64,000 nt of DNA from Acholoe squamosa (taxonomy: Eukaryota > Annelida > Polychaeta > Phyllodocida > Polynoidae), in NCBI GenBank assembly GCA_949317995.1, contig OX439049.1, positions 65,833,247-65,897,246 on the forward strand, in the 5' to 3' direction. Below, piece by piece: positions 1-10,078 of the stretch. The notes under the pieces were generated by a model. That model searched no databases. It was not told the origin of the DNA and saw only the letters and a program-made list of their open reading frames with translations. A program made the position numbers and the translations under genes. Numbering within the stretch: the first letter of the stretch is position 1; each line of letters opens with the position of its first letter.

Positions 1-1196
1 TACTTCCTTTTATATTGTCATGACATTTTTAATAATTGGCAAAAAAATACCATATTAAAAAACAACAACTGACAATTGAATAATTCATAAGGGAGAAAAA
101 AAAAGTCATTCCATAGCCTCCTAATCCCTATCATTACACGAAGTGACCACCATTGCATCCTAGAAATAAAGACATTGTGTACAAACACACATGGTCACTA
201 ACATGGGGAAAAAACTCAGAAAAATATAACTTACACCCAATATTTTATTCAGCTAATTTAACAGTTCAATCAATGCAGGATTGAGCTTATTATCCTCACT
301 CAAAATACTGAATTGGCAGCCGTCATGGCAACGGAGGGCGACGCCCATTTTCTGTATTTACCCACGTGAAATCCTGGCAGAACAAGTCCAATAAACTCAT
401 TTACTTACTTGATTTACATTTCTCTCTCAATGAGTTCACACCATGTCAAACATTTCCCTTAGATTTTCCTCAAAAGTCTGCCATGACAGTCTGTATAATT
501 CACATAAAAGTGTGACAAGTCACGACCACAGCAAAAACTCCAGACTGACAATAACTGTACACTTGACAGCCTATCTTTCTGTTGTTTGAGGGCATAGACA
601 TCGTCGGAGGTAAAGCCTAGGTTTTTGGGTAAATCTTTCTCCTTTATTCTAGATAGCGGGGTTGATAAGTGTACCATGAACAAAACAGCGTGTTAGTAAA
701 ATATTGTAGCCTTTATTGTTCAATCACAGTCATCGAGTTATGTTATGCACTTACCAATAAGTCTTTATTACATACAAGCTTATTATCAAGATTGAGTACA
801 TAATACTTGCACTGGTGTATATGTACTGCAGTAATTATGCTATGTACTTTGTTGTTCCTTTTCCAAGGCGTAAAATTTCAAGACATAAGCTATATTAATG
901 TAATAGTTAGGGTGAGCCTCACTATTCTAGGTTAGTAGCCCCTCATCTGCAATGTCCTTGTGGGGTATTGTTTGTCTCGTCTCAGTCCTGTAAAGATAAT
1001 GTATGTTATGTTATTGTGGTCATTTTGGTCGTCATATTTCTTTACATGATTGTACTCAATTTTTATAAGATTCATTTAACACTTATTATCTCTGTCGGTT
1101 TTGGTTGAAGCCGCACTGAAGAAATTTTAAACTTGTGAAATATGTTAATGTAATCTGTGGTGAGTAAGCTTCACCCACCACCTGGTTATATGAGGG
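1..1196. other. AT-rich sequence without a recognised gene
   Basis: Both strands have only short open frames with no family resemblance I can recognise. The last part (about 900-1196) probably belongs to the LINE remnant that follows, because the same kind of sequence runs without a break into it. Confidence 0.4.
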
Positions 1197-1585
1197 TTGA
1201 GCAGAATGTCTGACTATGTAACCAGTTTCGAAATAAACACGATTTTAAAAAAAAGAAGATATAGAGGAAAGAAACCTGTCAATTCTAAGTGCACATTCTG
1301 TAATGCTGTGCAAGATGTCAATCATGTCTCCTTACATTGTAACATGCCCGAGATGAGAAACGCACGGTCAGTGTTTGAAACAAAATACCTCAAGTTTGTT
1401 GATTACTATAAAAGACACGATGACACTAGGAAACTTTCTCAAATACTAGCAGTGGCCCCATATTGCAAATCATCTAAAAGGACAGGGGCTGTGAACTGTA
1501 TACACTCATATATAAAATCTGTCTACAACATTGTAAATGAAAACCTGGTGCTGACATAAGTGTACCTGTACATTAGTCAATAAAG
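1197..1585 (+). pseudogene. LINE reverse transcriptase C-terminal fragment
   Basis: The 120-codon frame looks like the C-terminal end of an APE-type LINE RT protein. It is basic at the start and then has a Cys-X2-Cys followed by His-X4-Cys (CTFC, then HVSLHC), the arrangement of the zinc-knuckle-like module found after the RT domain in many such elements. An AATAAA lies at about 1580, shortly after the stop at 1559, as expected for a LINE 3' end. The RT and endonuclease domains are not upstream, so this is a 5'-truncated dead copy. The clade is not resolved. Confidence 0.5.
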
Positions 1586-1767
1586 CCATCTTGAATCTCG
1601 AGGCATGGTCAATGCTGCCCAGCAGGGTGCTAAAACTGAGTCAGAACATGCTCTTTTGTAGTCCACTTTTCTGTATTATCCTTCATTGTCCTCACTTGAG
1701 TCCTCCGTAAATCCTCCACACAATACCTTCATGCTGTATCTACTTTGTAACATTCCACTGTATCTAC
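1586..1767. other. Flank of element E1, no gene seen
   Basis: Short unannotated sequence between the LINE remnant and the first LTR. Its last bases (1768-1771, attg) are the left target-site copy of E1. Confidence 0.5.
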
Positions 1768-1771
1768 ATTG

Positions 1772-2238
1772 TGTGCTGGTCCCGCGTCGTCTTCGAGGAA
1801 CCTTCGTGGTCCTCGTGGGCGACGTCGAGAACACCTCTATTACCCGACGCCTGGGGGCGCTGGAGTCCAGCGCTACGTCACCACCTGGTCACGTGGCCCT
1901 CGACTGCGGTGTATATAAGGCCGTTGTACGGCCTTCCTCAGGGTCAGTCCAGCCCTGACTGACCATCGTGAGCGATGGTTGGCGGCTGCCCGGCTACCAT
2001 ATTATGATACTTCTCTGTGCTGTTGCACAGAGAAGGTAAATGTGGAATATCAACTGCAGACACTAGAAGGCCTAGTATCGAATGTGCTATAGAGTTCAAA
2101 CTCTACTACCTGTAACTGTGATCGAGAACGGCTGATGCCTATGTGTTATTAGACAATAAAGTTTTAACTGGAACCTGAATAGTTGTTCTTCGTTGTTTAT
2201 CGAAAGATTCGATTAAACCTCGAGGGGTAGAACACTAC
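1772..2238 (+). repeat. 5' LTR of E1
   Basis: Begins TGTGCTGGTCCC and matches the 3' LTR almost throughout. A TATA box (tatataagg) lies at about 1912-1920 with a CACGTG E-box about 20 bp before it, and AATAAA at 2155-2160, so U3, R and U5 can be placed. It contains a 24-bp stretch (around 1957-1980) absent from the 3' LTR. The last two bases are uncertain because the sequence after the LTR is altered. Confidence 0.88.
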
Positions 2239-2252
2239 TTTGACCAGTTGTT
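2239..2252 (+). other. Damaged primer-binding site of E1
   Basis: E2 and E4 have TGGTGCCGTGACCAGTT directly after the 5' LTR. Here only the end, TGACCAGTTG, is present, about eight bases closer to the LTR. The simplest reading is a small deletion that removed the part pairing with the tRNA 3' end. Confidence 0.55.
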
Positions 2253-2291
2253 AACTTTAGTCCGCATAGGTACTGCGAGCTCAAGTTCGAC

Positions 2292-3244
2292 ATGCAGGGT
2301 CACTTGGATGAAGGTGATGACCCCAATCACCAGCATCAAGCGACTGCAGGTCCGTTAGTGGATGTGAACAATCCACTAATCGGTGGTGGTTTGAACCACT
2401 CTCTGATATTAGGGCCATCGTCTGACCCGTTGGGCCTGTATCAAAGGAGCCGACTACTCAATTGGCGAGTGTCGACTCAACTCTCTCCGGCTGCTGAGAA
2501 TTTCTTGAGGGCACAGAGTTTGTCCTATGTAGAAAAGACAGCACGATAAAGAGGGGCCTTGAGCCACGAGTGGTATTTCACCGCTACGAGCCGTGTCCCA
2601 CGGCTACAAGCAGACTCATAAATATATGCACGCGCGCACACACACCCACCCACTCATATGCGCAAACCCGAGGTAGGCCTGCAGCCTACCATTACTATTG
2701 AATAGTTTAAAATTCTTGAATGTCTGAGTTCCTCGATGGCCCCCGGACGTAAAACTAAACAAACAAACAAACAAACAAACTCCACTGGGCCTTGGTAGTT
2801 GGTCTTTCGAGGGTCCCTCGCCCGTGTCTCATACTCGAACAGCGGAAACGACAACTTCTGCCGAAGTTGATGAATCCTACCTCGACAAATGCATTGTCGG
2901 TGTTGGCCGACGCCGCTTTGGTCGAGGAGGGGCAGGGGGAGGTGTCCTCATACTCGAAGCCCGTGGTGGGGAGTAAGACTAAGAAAAGTCAGAAATCCGC
3001 TGGTAAATCGAAAGTGCCAAACAAGGCCTCCACGACCAAGGTACAGGAACAAACCTTCTCACTGAGTCAATTAAAGAATTTACTCAGGGTTATCGAGGGA
3101 GGGGATGTCCCTGCTACTAACTCGGAGAAGCCGAGTACCCCTCCGTCCGACGTCAAGTGTTGGAACTGCAAGAAGCAGGGGCATTTCGCACGAACTTGCC
3201 CCGAGCCTATTAAAGGTCTACCACCTGACGCGATGGAAAACTGA
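2292..3244 (+). pseudogene. gag of E1 (broken)
   Basis: Gag is the structural polyprotein of LTR elements. The first 86 codons (2292-2549) are open, followed by about 240 bp with stops and a CA-rich insertion, then an open frame 2792-3244. The second part carries a CCHC zinc knuckle, CWNCKKQGHFARTC, and a Lys/Ser-rich stretch before it, as in nucleocapsids. Compared with the 900-965 codons in E2 and E4 most of the middle (coiled coil and capsid) is missing. The frame ends ATG GAA AAC TGA, the same ending pattern as gag in E2 and E4. Confidence 0.75.
3235..3241 (+). promoter_or_regulatory. Candidate -1 frameshift site at the end of gag (E1)
   Basis: GGAAAAC lies directly before the gag stop TGA. 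A -1 shift enters a frame open for about 50 codons that starts G-K-L-R-R, similar to the -1 product of E2. The same heptamer-plus-stop ends gag in E2 and E4. That frame now meets a stop near 3385 before the protease, so E1 has a further indel. Confidence 0.5.
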
Positions 3245-3373
3245 GGCGGGCGGCTCGACGTGGCAATCGAGCTGCCCGACCATCGAAAAGCCAACGTATC
3301 AGCACCTCTGGCATTCCTGATCAGACGACAGTAGATTTGAGGGAACTAGGTAAGGTCCCAGCCCTTTACCACA

Positions 3374-4525
3374 GTGGCACCGGTTGATCACCGGTCGGGT
3401 TCCAAAGTTGTCGGTGTAGAAAAAGCCTCAATGGCCAAGGAACAGGGCGCTGGCAGCCCGAACTCCGATGTCGAGGGTTCGACTGGATCGAAAGTGAAAG
3501 TCGACGCCGGGAGAGAAGCCCTGATGCGGCAGCTGGCCAGAGTCTGCGCAACAGAGCTTCCCTCAGATGATCCCTGTCTCTCTTTTCTGAAGAAGAGAGG
3601 GATCGATCTGAGTACTGACGTAGGGTTGAGAATGCTAGCAGGAACCGCCCCCTTGTGGGGGAAACGATGGTACCTGTCTGCAGAGATTCGAGGGCGTTCT
3701 TTAGACTTCCTGATAGATACTGGTGCCAGCCACACCATTGTCTCTCGGGAACTCGCGAAGACGTTAGTAGTGCCGTCAGATAATCTCTACGAGGGAATAA
3801 CGGCGTGCACTGCGTCTGGAGCCGAAATGCAGACCTATGGTCGATTGGTTCTACCTCTTAAGGTCGCATCGACCCACTATGTGTTTAGGCCAATAGTGGC
3901 CGATGTGGCTGACGATGGCATTCTGGGGCTCGATTTTGCGGCATTATACGGTATGATCCTTAACCCGAGGACGGGTCAATTGGTCATGACCGAGCCGACA
4001 GAAGAGCACCATCAGTGTAAACTGAAGAGAGTGTCATCGATTGCCTCAGTAGCACAGACCACGAGGATACCAGCCAGACATCGGTGCGATGTACTGGTGA
4101 AATCCGATGGTCTGGAAAGAGATCGACAGGGCATAGTCGAACCCGACCTGAAGACTCTGAGAAGTTTTGGGTTGGTTGGTGAGGCTGCCCTTGTCAGCAA
4201 TGTCCGTCGAACAGTGTTTCCCGTCTGTAATCCACTGAATCGAGACATTGTCCTGGAGAAAGGCCAGGTGGTCGGTACCATACTGTACGCTGACAGGAAC
4301 GGTGAATTCTCTTCACCGGAGGTAGGATCTGTGATGATGCATCTCGAGCAAGAAGCTGCAGACGTCGAGACGGCAGAAATCGCGAGCACCCACACGGGGG
4401 AGCTCCCTACCTGGTTGTTAGATATGTATGGGGACACCCACCTGACCCAACCAGAAGAAAGACTGAAGCTGTCCGCCTTACTACGTAAGCTGTGGATGTC
4501 TTTAAATCCCCAGATGAACCTTTAG
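3374..4525 (+). pseudogene. Retroviral-type aspartic protease region of E1 pol
   Basis: Open for 383 codons. It contains the retropepsin active-site motif in LIDTGASHT at about residue 116 and the second conserved block DGILGLDFAALYG about 75 residues later, which together define the protease of Ty3/Gypsy pol. The N-terminal 110 residues align in kind with the Ser/Gly-rich linker and the P-S-x-P-C-L-x-F-L block seen before protease in E4. The first Met shown is not necessarily a start: the region should be made by frameshifting from gag. It is separated from the RT that follows by a frameshift near 4490. Confidence 0.8.
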
Positions 4526-5130
4526 GGCGCACCGATCGAAGTCTGCATAACATCAATACTGGTGATGCACAACCTATCCGAGTCCCTTACAGGAGGATTC
4601 CGCTCAGCAAGAAAGCTGCAGCGGATGAACAACTTAAGGAGATGTTGGATACGGGGGTGGTTAGGCCAAGTACTAGTCCCTGGTCCAGTCCCGTCCAGAT
4701 GGTGACGAAGAAGGATGGGACCATGAGATTCTGCGTCGATTATCGATGTCTGAATGGAGTGACTAAGAAAAACGCCTATCCTCTCCCGCGCATCGAGGAA
4801 TCCTTAGATGCCTTGGGAGGAAACAAGTGGTTTAGTTGTCTCGATCTCCAATCTGGATATTGGCAGATCAGGATGAATCCCGACGATGTCGAGAAAACCG
4901 CTTTTTCTTACCAGAGGGGGCTATATGAGTTCAATCGAATGGCGTTCGGTTTGTGTAACACCCCTGCCACATTCGAGCGGATGATGGAGGAGATGTTGAG
5001 GGGTTTGCTAGGTAAGATTTGCTTGGTTTACCTCGACGGATGAAGCAATGGTGAATCTGGCAGAAGTTTTCAACAGGATTCGAGCATGGGGACTGAAGTT
5101 GAAGCCTAAAAAGTGTCAGCTTTTTAGTAC
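4492..5130 (+). pseudogene. Reverse transcriptase of E1, cut off in the palm/thumb
   Basis: Contains the Ty3/Gypsy RT blocks in order: SPWSSPVQMVTKKDGTMRFC, VDYRCLNGVTKKNAYPLPRI, FSCLDLQSGYWQI, AFGLCNTPATF, then VYLD at the catalytic motif. The second catalytic aspartate position reads Gly and is followed by TGA at 5041-5043. The frame after the stop still encodes the LKLKPKKCQLF block up to about 5130, where sequence jumps straight to the integrase C-terminus. RNase H and the integrase zinc-binding and DDE domains are deleted. Confidence 0.82.
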
Positions 5131-5148
5131 CACACCCCCCAAGCAGCT

Positions 5149-5919
5149 ATGAAGCTTGCTCCCAACTGGGATGGGCCATTCGTAGTGGATTCTGTCCTCT
5201 CTGAGTCGACATTATTACTTCGATCGTCCCGCAGGCGGTTGCAAAAGAGCAATGTTGATAGAGTGCGCCGGTGGTTGGGCGTAGAACTATCACAGACTGT
5301 CGAGTTGTTGCAGCCACAACTTGATGATGATTCACCTTCTCGTAAGGCCACGAAAAGGGCTAAGTCTGTTTCTGAACAGGTCGAAATAGAGATCGAAAGG
5401 TCGCGAACGGAAGTTCAGTCTAAAAAAGAAACTAAGCAGGGTCATCGAAAACGACAGCAAAAGGCTCGAAAGCTAAGCGAGGTGGAGGTGATGGATGCCA
5501 GTAAACCATCAAAGCGGCGCCATGGTTGACCGGCTCGTCGAGATTAGTCGAAAGCATCTAAACAGCCTTTGAAGCGACGTCGGAAGCCTGACCCCCCCTC
5601 GAAGGTGCAAATGACTGAACAAACTTCACATCGAAACGTTTCGATTGAAGTCGAAGATGAGTCACTCCAGACTGGACCTATGACTCGAGCGAGGCTTAAG
5701 CGCCAAGGCCCATCAAAGGAACGGTCAACAAGTGTCAAGGATGAAAGGAAACCCAGGGCAAACACTCTGGCCCCTACATCCACACCGTCACAAGTGATGG
5801 AAGGCGGACGCCGACGGAAACAGGTTAATAACCTGGTCGGCCCGGCCACATCAAAGCATGGCGAGCTAGGAGGGGGTGATAGTAACCCCCCCGAGGCTCA
5901 ACACTTGTTCCTACAGTAA
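5149..5919 (+). pseudogene. Integrase C-terminal end of E1
   Basis: The segment begins KLAPNWDGPFVVDSV, the GPY/F-type module found after the catalytic core of Ty3/Gypsy integrases (E2 has the same block). It is followed by a very basic, low-complexity tail of about 230 residues in two frames (5149-5529 and 5569-5919), consistent with one indel or stop near 5530. It has no catalytic core. Confidence 0.7.
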
Positions 5920-6585
5920 AGGTTAAAATCAGGAAAAGTCCTAGATTAAACCCTACTCAGTAATCGATGTATCGCACAATACTAAGCAGCAGCTTTACCA
6001 ACCTGTTTTTTTAATAAGGATTTAAATAACGGGTGCCGTTCTTGGGTAAATCTGTCTGTGGACGTGAAGAAAATTGGGGCCTCTTATTTTGTCGGACTGT
6101 GTGGATGGGTTCCCACCATAGGATGGTGGATTCTGCCCGATGGGTAGATCCATATTGGGACCATTTTTAATCCCGGTAGTCTGATAGAGTGGGGGTGCCC
6201 TAATTGGCCATGTTGACAGTGTTGGAACCCCATAGACCGCATAGGAAACAACGGCATATGCAAACATTGCGACTGGAGAACCAGAGCGTGACGGTGTGAG
6301 GAGAGTGAGTCGTTCTATTTTTTGAGCATTACCTTATTTGGTCATGGCGTGATCCGCTGTGGACCAATAGGGTCCGGCCGCCTCGGTCACGTAGGCCCTT
6401 CCTCCAATCAGAGGCGTGCGCCACAGGGATAAAAGGCCGCGTCACACACCCCGGAGGTCACATTTGCGGCTGTCTCGTGAGAGTCGGACGCAGATAAGCT
6501 GGACTAGGCCTAGCTTAGCCCAGCTGGTACGCCTCCACTCGGGGACTTCCTACCTGAGTGTAGGAGGTCTCCCCCGTCTAGTGTC
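5920..6585 (+). promoter_or_regulatory. Candidate internal promoter upstream of the third ORF (E1)
   Basis: No coding frame of note. CCAAT occurs at 6364-6368 and 6404-6408, followed by a TATA-like ATAAAAGG at 6429-6436, the usual order and spacing of a polymerase II core promoter. A start about 30 bp downstream would give a leader of roughly 120 nt before the third ORF. Just before that ORF, tctcccccgtctag (6568-6581) is a good splice-acceptor sequence. Either an internal transcript or a spliced genomic transcript could express the ORF. Confidence 0.5.
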
Positions 6586-8685
6586 GTGGGACACGACACG
6601 TCCAAGAGGACCAGACCCGAGCAGGAGCTCGAGTCTACCTCGGCTAAAAGTGCAGCCCTTCTGAAGCAGATCGAGGATGCACAGAAAGCCTTGGCCGAGT
6701 CCCAGGAGAGGGAGAAGGAGCTCCGCCGAAAGGCGAAAGAGGCCGCTAAGCAGCAGAAGCGCGACTTGAAAGTCGCGGCTGCTGCTGCCTCGAGGGACTC
6801 CTCCCCCGACGAGATGGAGGTTGACGAGCCGTCGACACCTGCTCAATCGAAAAGTGCTACCCCTTCGGGTTCTAAGGGCAAGAAGTCCGCGGAATCGAAG
6901 GCATCCAAAGGGACCTTGAAGGATTTCAAGATCCCTAAGGTGCCCAAGAAGGAAGGTAGCAAGAAGGAATCCGCGGCCAAGAAGGCTCCAGCCCGCGAGA
7001 AGAGCAGTGAGTTCACTGCTCCCCCGGAGCCTGGAACCGAGCCGTCGGAGGTCGATGCCGGTGCCGTGGAGAGCACCGTATCCTCGCCCCCGGACACGGC
7101 CAAGGCTGCCGACGAGTGGAAGCGGCTGTCAGGGATCACTGCCAAGCGACGTGCTGAGTACGTCGATGACAGGCCTCTGCCCAAGCTTCAGGATTACCGC
7201 AAGAATGGTCAAGTGGTACTCCCTAGTCTCGTCGGCAAGGATGGAAGCGATGACGAGGAGTGGTTTTCGGATGATACCCATGCCATTGACTGGTATGTCT
7301 CAATGATCGAGAACATCACAAATGCCTCAGACTCGTCGGGGGTATCGCTGCCCGAGAGACAGCGGATTGGGTTCGCGTGGAGCATCTTCAATCCCGGGCA
7401 GCAGTGTGCTTTCGAGAACTGCACACGTAAGGGATATCCCTGCGTGTACACGACGGATGGCAGGTATGCTCGCCACTTGGTGGAGGAGCATCGAGCCATT
7501 CGTCTGCAGTTCGGGTGTGTTAAGGTGGAAAAGACCATTCCATGTTATCAGGACCCCGATGACCCAACCTCTCCTTCTTTCGTGACTACACGAAGGGGTC
7601 TGATGGCGCGTCATCTTAAGTCATACAAGCAGCCCCATAAGTACAATGCCGAGGGCGCTATCCAACTGGTGGAGACACTAGTTGGAAAGTGTGAGCGGAA
7701 TGAGAAAACAGGCGCACCGACTAGACACTGGATGGGGATGGCACCCGCACCCCCGTCTACGAAGCGCCTGTATATCAGACCAGAGCTCATGCCCGATTTC
7801 TACGGCGCCTACCCCGAGTTCAGGGTAGAGCAGCGGAAGAAGCGGGAAGCCAGTCGTCCTCGAGACCCAGGACCAACAGCCTCTACAAGTGGGAACAAGA
7901 GACCCCACTCTACGGACGCTGGAAAGTCTGCTGGTTCGACTGAACCTAAGAAGCCTAAGCCGCAGGCGGCCCCCTTGAAGCCCGTACAGGCATCGAAGGC
8001 CACCCCGGCCCCGGCTCCTAAAAAGTCGAAGACTGCTTCGACTGGTTCAGCCAAACCTAGTACCAGCAGTGCTAAGCCTGGAGGCAAGACGGTGGAATCC
8101 CGGAGTAGTCGTGATCGACAACCCAAGGTGACCACCAACTCGTCTCCTCCTGTCAAGCCCCCTACAGCGGCAGAGGGCAGCACCCCAGCTGCCACGCCGC
8201 GTGTCCACGTAGGAGGCGCGACACTGACCTCGGGAGCAGGAGCCACCTTCTCCAACGTCGTGTCAGGCGCCGACACCCCGACAGCAACCTTGGGTTGGGA
8301 GTTGGCACAGCTTGCATACGGCGATGGCGTCGAACGTGGGGTCCCCAAAACGTTCGTGGAACGTTGTAAGGGACTTCTACAGATGACGGGTAGCCCTGCT
8401 ATCGACCACTTCGGTGAGGCATTCCGTGAGGAAGCGAGTGCCTACTTGTTCGGCCTGTTTGATAGAACAAACATGGCCATCCGTAACGAGCTCCTTCCGG
8501 CTCTTAGGGAAGAGTTGCGTCAGACCGTTCAGATGGAGATGGACTCTCGTCTGACCGATGTCCGGACGCGACTCAATAACTTTGAGTCACAGGCCCAATA
8601 TGATATCACCAAGAGGGATGCTATCATAGAAGGCTGGGAGGAAATCGACCGCGAGTCTTCGGGGTCCAACTCTCGGAATGGATGA
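6586..8685 (+). CDS. Third ORF of E1: zinc-finger accessory protein
   Basis: An uninterrupted 699-codon frame downstream of integrase. No known family is recognised. Residues 1-65 are Lys/Glu/Ala-rich and probably coiled coil; about 90-140 is a Lys/Ser/Ala-rich basic tract; 219-225 is an acidic DGSDDEEW. Two divergent C2H2-like fingers follow: C274-X4-C279, H297-X4-H302, and C311-X8-C320, H343, H351. Residues 400-550 are Pro/Lys/Ser-rich; 570-690 is predicted helical. Order and spacing match the larger ORFs of E3 and E4. The first codon in the open frame is GTG; there is no in-frame ATG near the start, so initiation is unresolved (a spliced leader or an internal Met). No signal peptide or membrane span is visible, so it is not an envelope protein. 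Confidence 0.72.
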   Translation: MGHDTSKRTRPEQELESTSAKSAALLKQIEDAQKALAESQEREKELRRKAKEAAKQQKRDLKVAAAAASRDSSPDEMEVDEPSTPAQSKSATPSGSKGKKSAESKASKGTLKDFKIPKVPKKEGSKKESAAKKAPAREKSSEFTAPPEPGTEPSEVDAGAVESTVSSPPDTAKAADEWKRLSGITAKRRAEYVDDRPLPKLQDYRKNGQVVLPSLVGKDGSDDEEWFSDDTHAIDWYVSMIENITNASDSSGVSLPERQRIGFAWSIFNPGQQCAFENCTRKGYPCVYTTDGRYARHLVEEHRAIRLQFGCVKVEKTIPCYQDPDDPTSPSFVTTRRGLMARHLKSYKQPHKYNAEGAIQLVETLVGKCERNEKTGAPTRHWMGMAPAPPSTKRLYIRPELMPDFYGAYPEFRVEQRKKREASRPRDPGPTASTSGNKRPHSTDAGKSAGSTEPKKPKPQAAPLKPVQASKATPAPAPKKSKTASTGSAKPSTSSAKPGGKTVESRSSRDRQPKVTTNSSPPVKPPTAAEGSTPAATPRVHVGGATLTSGAGATFSNVVSGADTPTATLGWELAQLAYGDGVERGVPKTFVERCKGLLQMTGSPAIDHFGEAFREEASAYLFGLFDRTNMAIRNELLPALREELRQTVQMEMDSRLTDVRTRLNNFESQAQYDITKRDAIIEGWEEIDRESSGSNSRNG

Positions 8686-9482
8686 AGGACAAACACCATG
8701 GTGTCCGAACCCTGAAACCCGTTCGAACTGAGCCCTCTCGCGAAGCGCAGAGGTACCTCGTCGAGGATGGAGTGGTGCCCGACGTCAGGACGCTGGCGGC
8801 TCAGTCTAATCCTCTGAGAGAGTTATTTCCAAGGATAGACAGTCTGAGCTCGGCTATGACGATGTTGGGTCGAGAGCAGGTGGTGCAGGACAAGCCTGAC
8901 ACCACTGGTAGGTCTCTCGGTGCCTCCGTCTACCTGCCGGCAACCGCACCTTCCTCATCGGCTCCCTTGGTCGACCTCTTGGGAGCCACCGAGCCTGCAC
9001 CGCCACCGGTTCAGAGAGTGGTGTCCCCGAAAATCCATCCGGATCTTCATTGCATCACACCTCTGATCCCCGCGAGTGCAGCCGTCTTCCCGGACCCGTC
9101 AGCTCCCGCCAGAGCAGTAGAACCTGCCGAGGTGGAACAGTCGATGGACATAGACGGGGACGTCGATGTCATCGGTCATTCTCCAACGGCTCCCCCTGAC
9201 CAGGGAGACCAGGACGACCATGAAGGTCAAGAGAGCGACGACGACAACGGAAGCGACTCTGCAGATTCGGCAGTCCTCCACTCAGATGCTGAGGGAGACT
9301 CCCGAGATGCATCCGAGACCTCTAGCGAGGCTTGGAGTACGACAATGGACCGTGTGGCTCCATTGCCAGAATCGCCCACGTTTTCCGGCCAGCTAGCCAC
9401 CAGTGCGTCACATGACGAGCGCACTGACGGAGACCAGGCGGAAATCGACGCCGCTACAGGGTCTATCTCGGGGGATCAGTAG
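8682..9482 (+). CDS. Fourth ORF of E1: acidic Ser/Pro-rich protein
   Basis: A 266-codon frame whose ATG overlaps the stop of the third ORF in the tetranucleotide ATGA. Residues 1-110 are mixed and Pro-rich; about 150-215 is strongly acidic (Asp/Glu/Ser-rich) and contains EQSMDIDGD, reminiscent of the acidic EKMDTD end of the E3/E4 ORF. So it may correspond to the C-terminal part of that longer single ORF, separated here by a frame change, or it may be a separate product made by stop-restart. No domain is recognised. Confidence 0.5.
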   Translation: MKDKHHGVRTLKPVRTEPSREAQRYLVEDGVVPDVRTLAAQSNPLRELFPRIDSLSSAMTMLGREQVVQDKPDTTGRSLGASVYLPATAPSSSAPLVDLLGATEPAPPPVQRVVSPKIHPDLHCITPLIPASAAVFPDPSAPARAVEPAEVEQSMDIDGDVDVIGHSPTAPPDQGDQDDHEGQESDDDNGSDSADSAVLHSDAEGDSRDASETSSEAWSTTMDRVAPLPESPTFSGQLATSASHDERTDGDQAEIDAATGSISGDQ

Positions 9483-10063
9483 TATGATACTACTGTTCCT
9501 CCTCCTGAGCCAGGACCGCTGACATCGAACAGAGTCTCGATGTCAGCATGGAACCCCCGGGAACTTATTCCCGGACGACGGTGTACCCTCCGCGAGTGGG
9601 GGTACCTTTCCTGTCCCCGGACCTCCCTGCGAAGCTGTGTGGATCCGACGCCACCCCGGTCTTAGGGCCCGGTGGTGCCACACATCCTCGGCCTCACGGT
9701 CGAAGGACCATCATAGTTGTACTGTGCACTATCGATGGGCTTCCTACGCTGGAAGGAGCTTCTCAACGAGACAGGGAGGAAATGACACGACCCCGGTTAC
9801 CATACCCGGTCGTGCCTCCCTCGGATCGACCAGGAGCAGGTCGTGAAGCAGTGTTTCGACACTGGTCTCCAACGTTGGATGGAGCAGTGCCTTATGTTAA
9901 CTGTGATAATAATTTTTTTTCTACAGTACAGTAGAAACTACATATTTCTCTATATTCCTCTACTGTTTCTGTCGACCATGTCGACGGATCCAGTAGTTTA
10001 AATTATTATCTATTTTGTTTAGACTGATCCGGGATCTCTGAATTTTCAGAGACCTCGTTTCAG
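9483..10063 (+). other. 3' non-coding region of E1
   Basis: Sequence between the fourth ORF and the 3' LTR. A 128-codon frame (9548-9934) starts with ATG but is Pro/Arg-rich without a recognised motif, and I do not call it. A small perfect hairpin (tctctgaa / ttcagaga) lies near 10034-10051. Confidence 0.5.
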
Positions 10064-10078
10064 TCTAGTGGGGGGTGG
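10064..10078 (+). promoter_or_regulatory. Polypurine tract of E1
   Basis: TCTAGTGGGGGGTGG lies directly before the 3' LTR, where plus-strand DNA synthesis is primed. Almost the same sequence precedes the 3' LTRs of E3 and E4. Confidence 0.75.

Noticed and set aside
459..683. 74-codon minus-strand frame
   Set aside because: Short, no recognised family, AT-rich context.
6586..9482. Third and fourth ORFs as an envelope gene
   Set aside because: Their position suggests env, but there is no signal peptide, hydrophobic fusion segment or transmembrane anchor; the proteins are charged and low-complexity with zinc fingers.
9548..9934. 128-codon frame in the E1 3' region
   Set aside because: Starts with ATG but has no motif or counterpart in E3/E4; GC-rich sequence makes chance frames likely.
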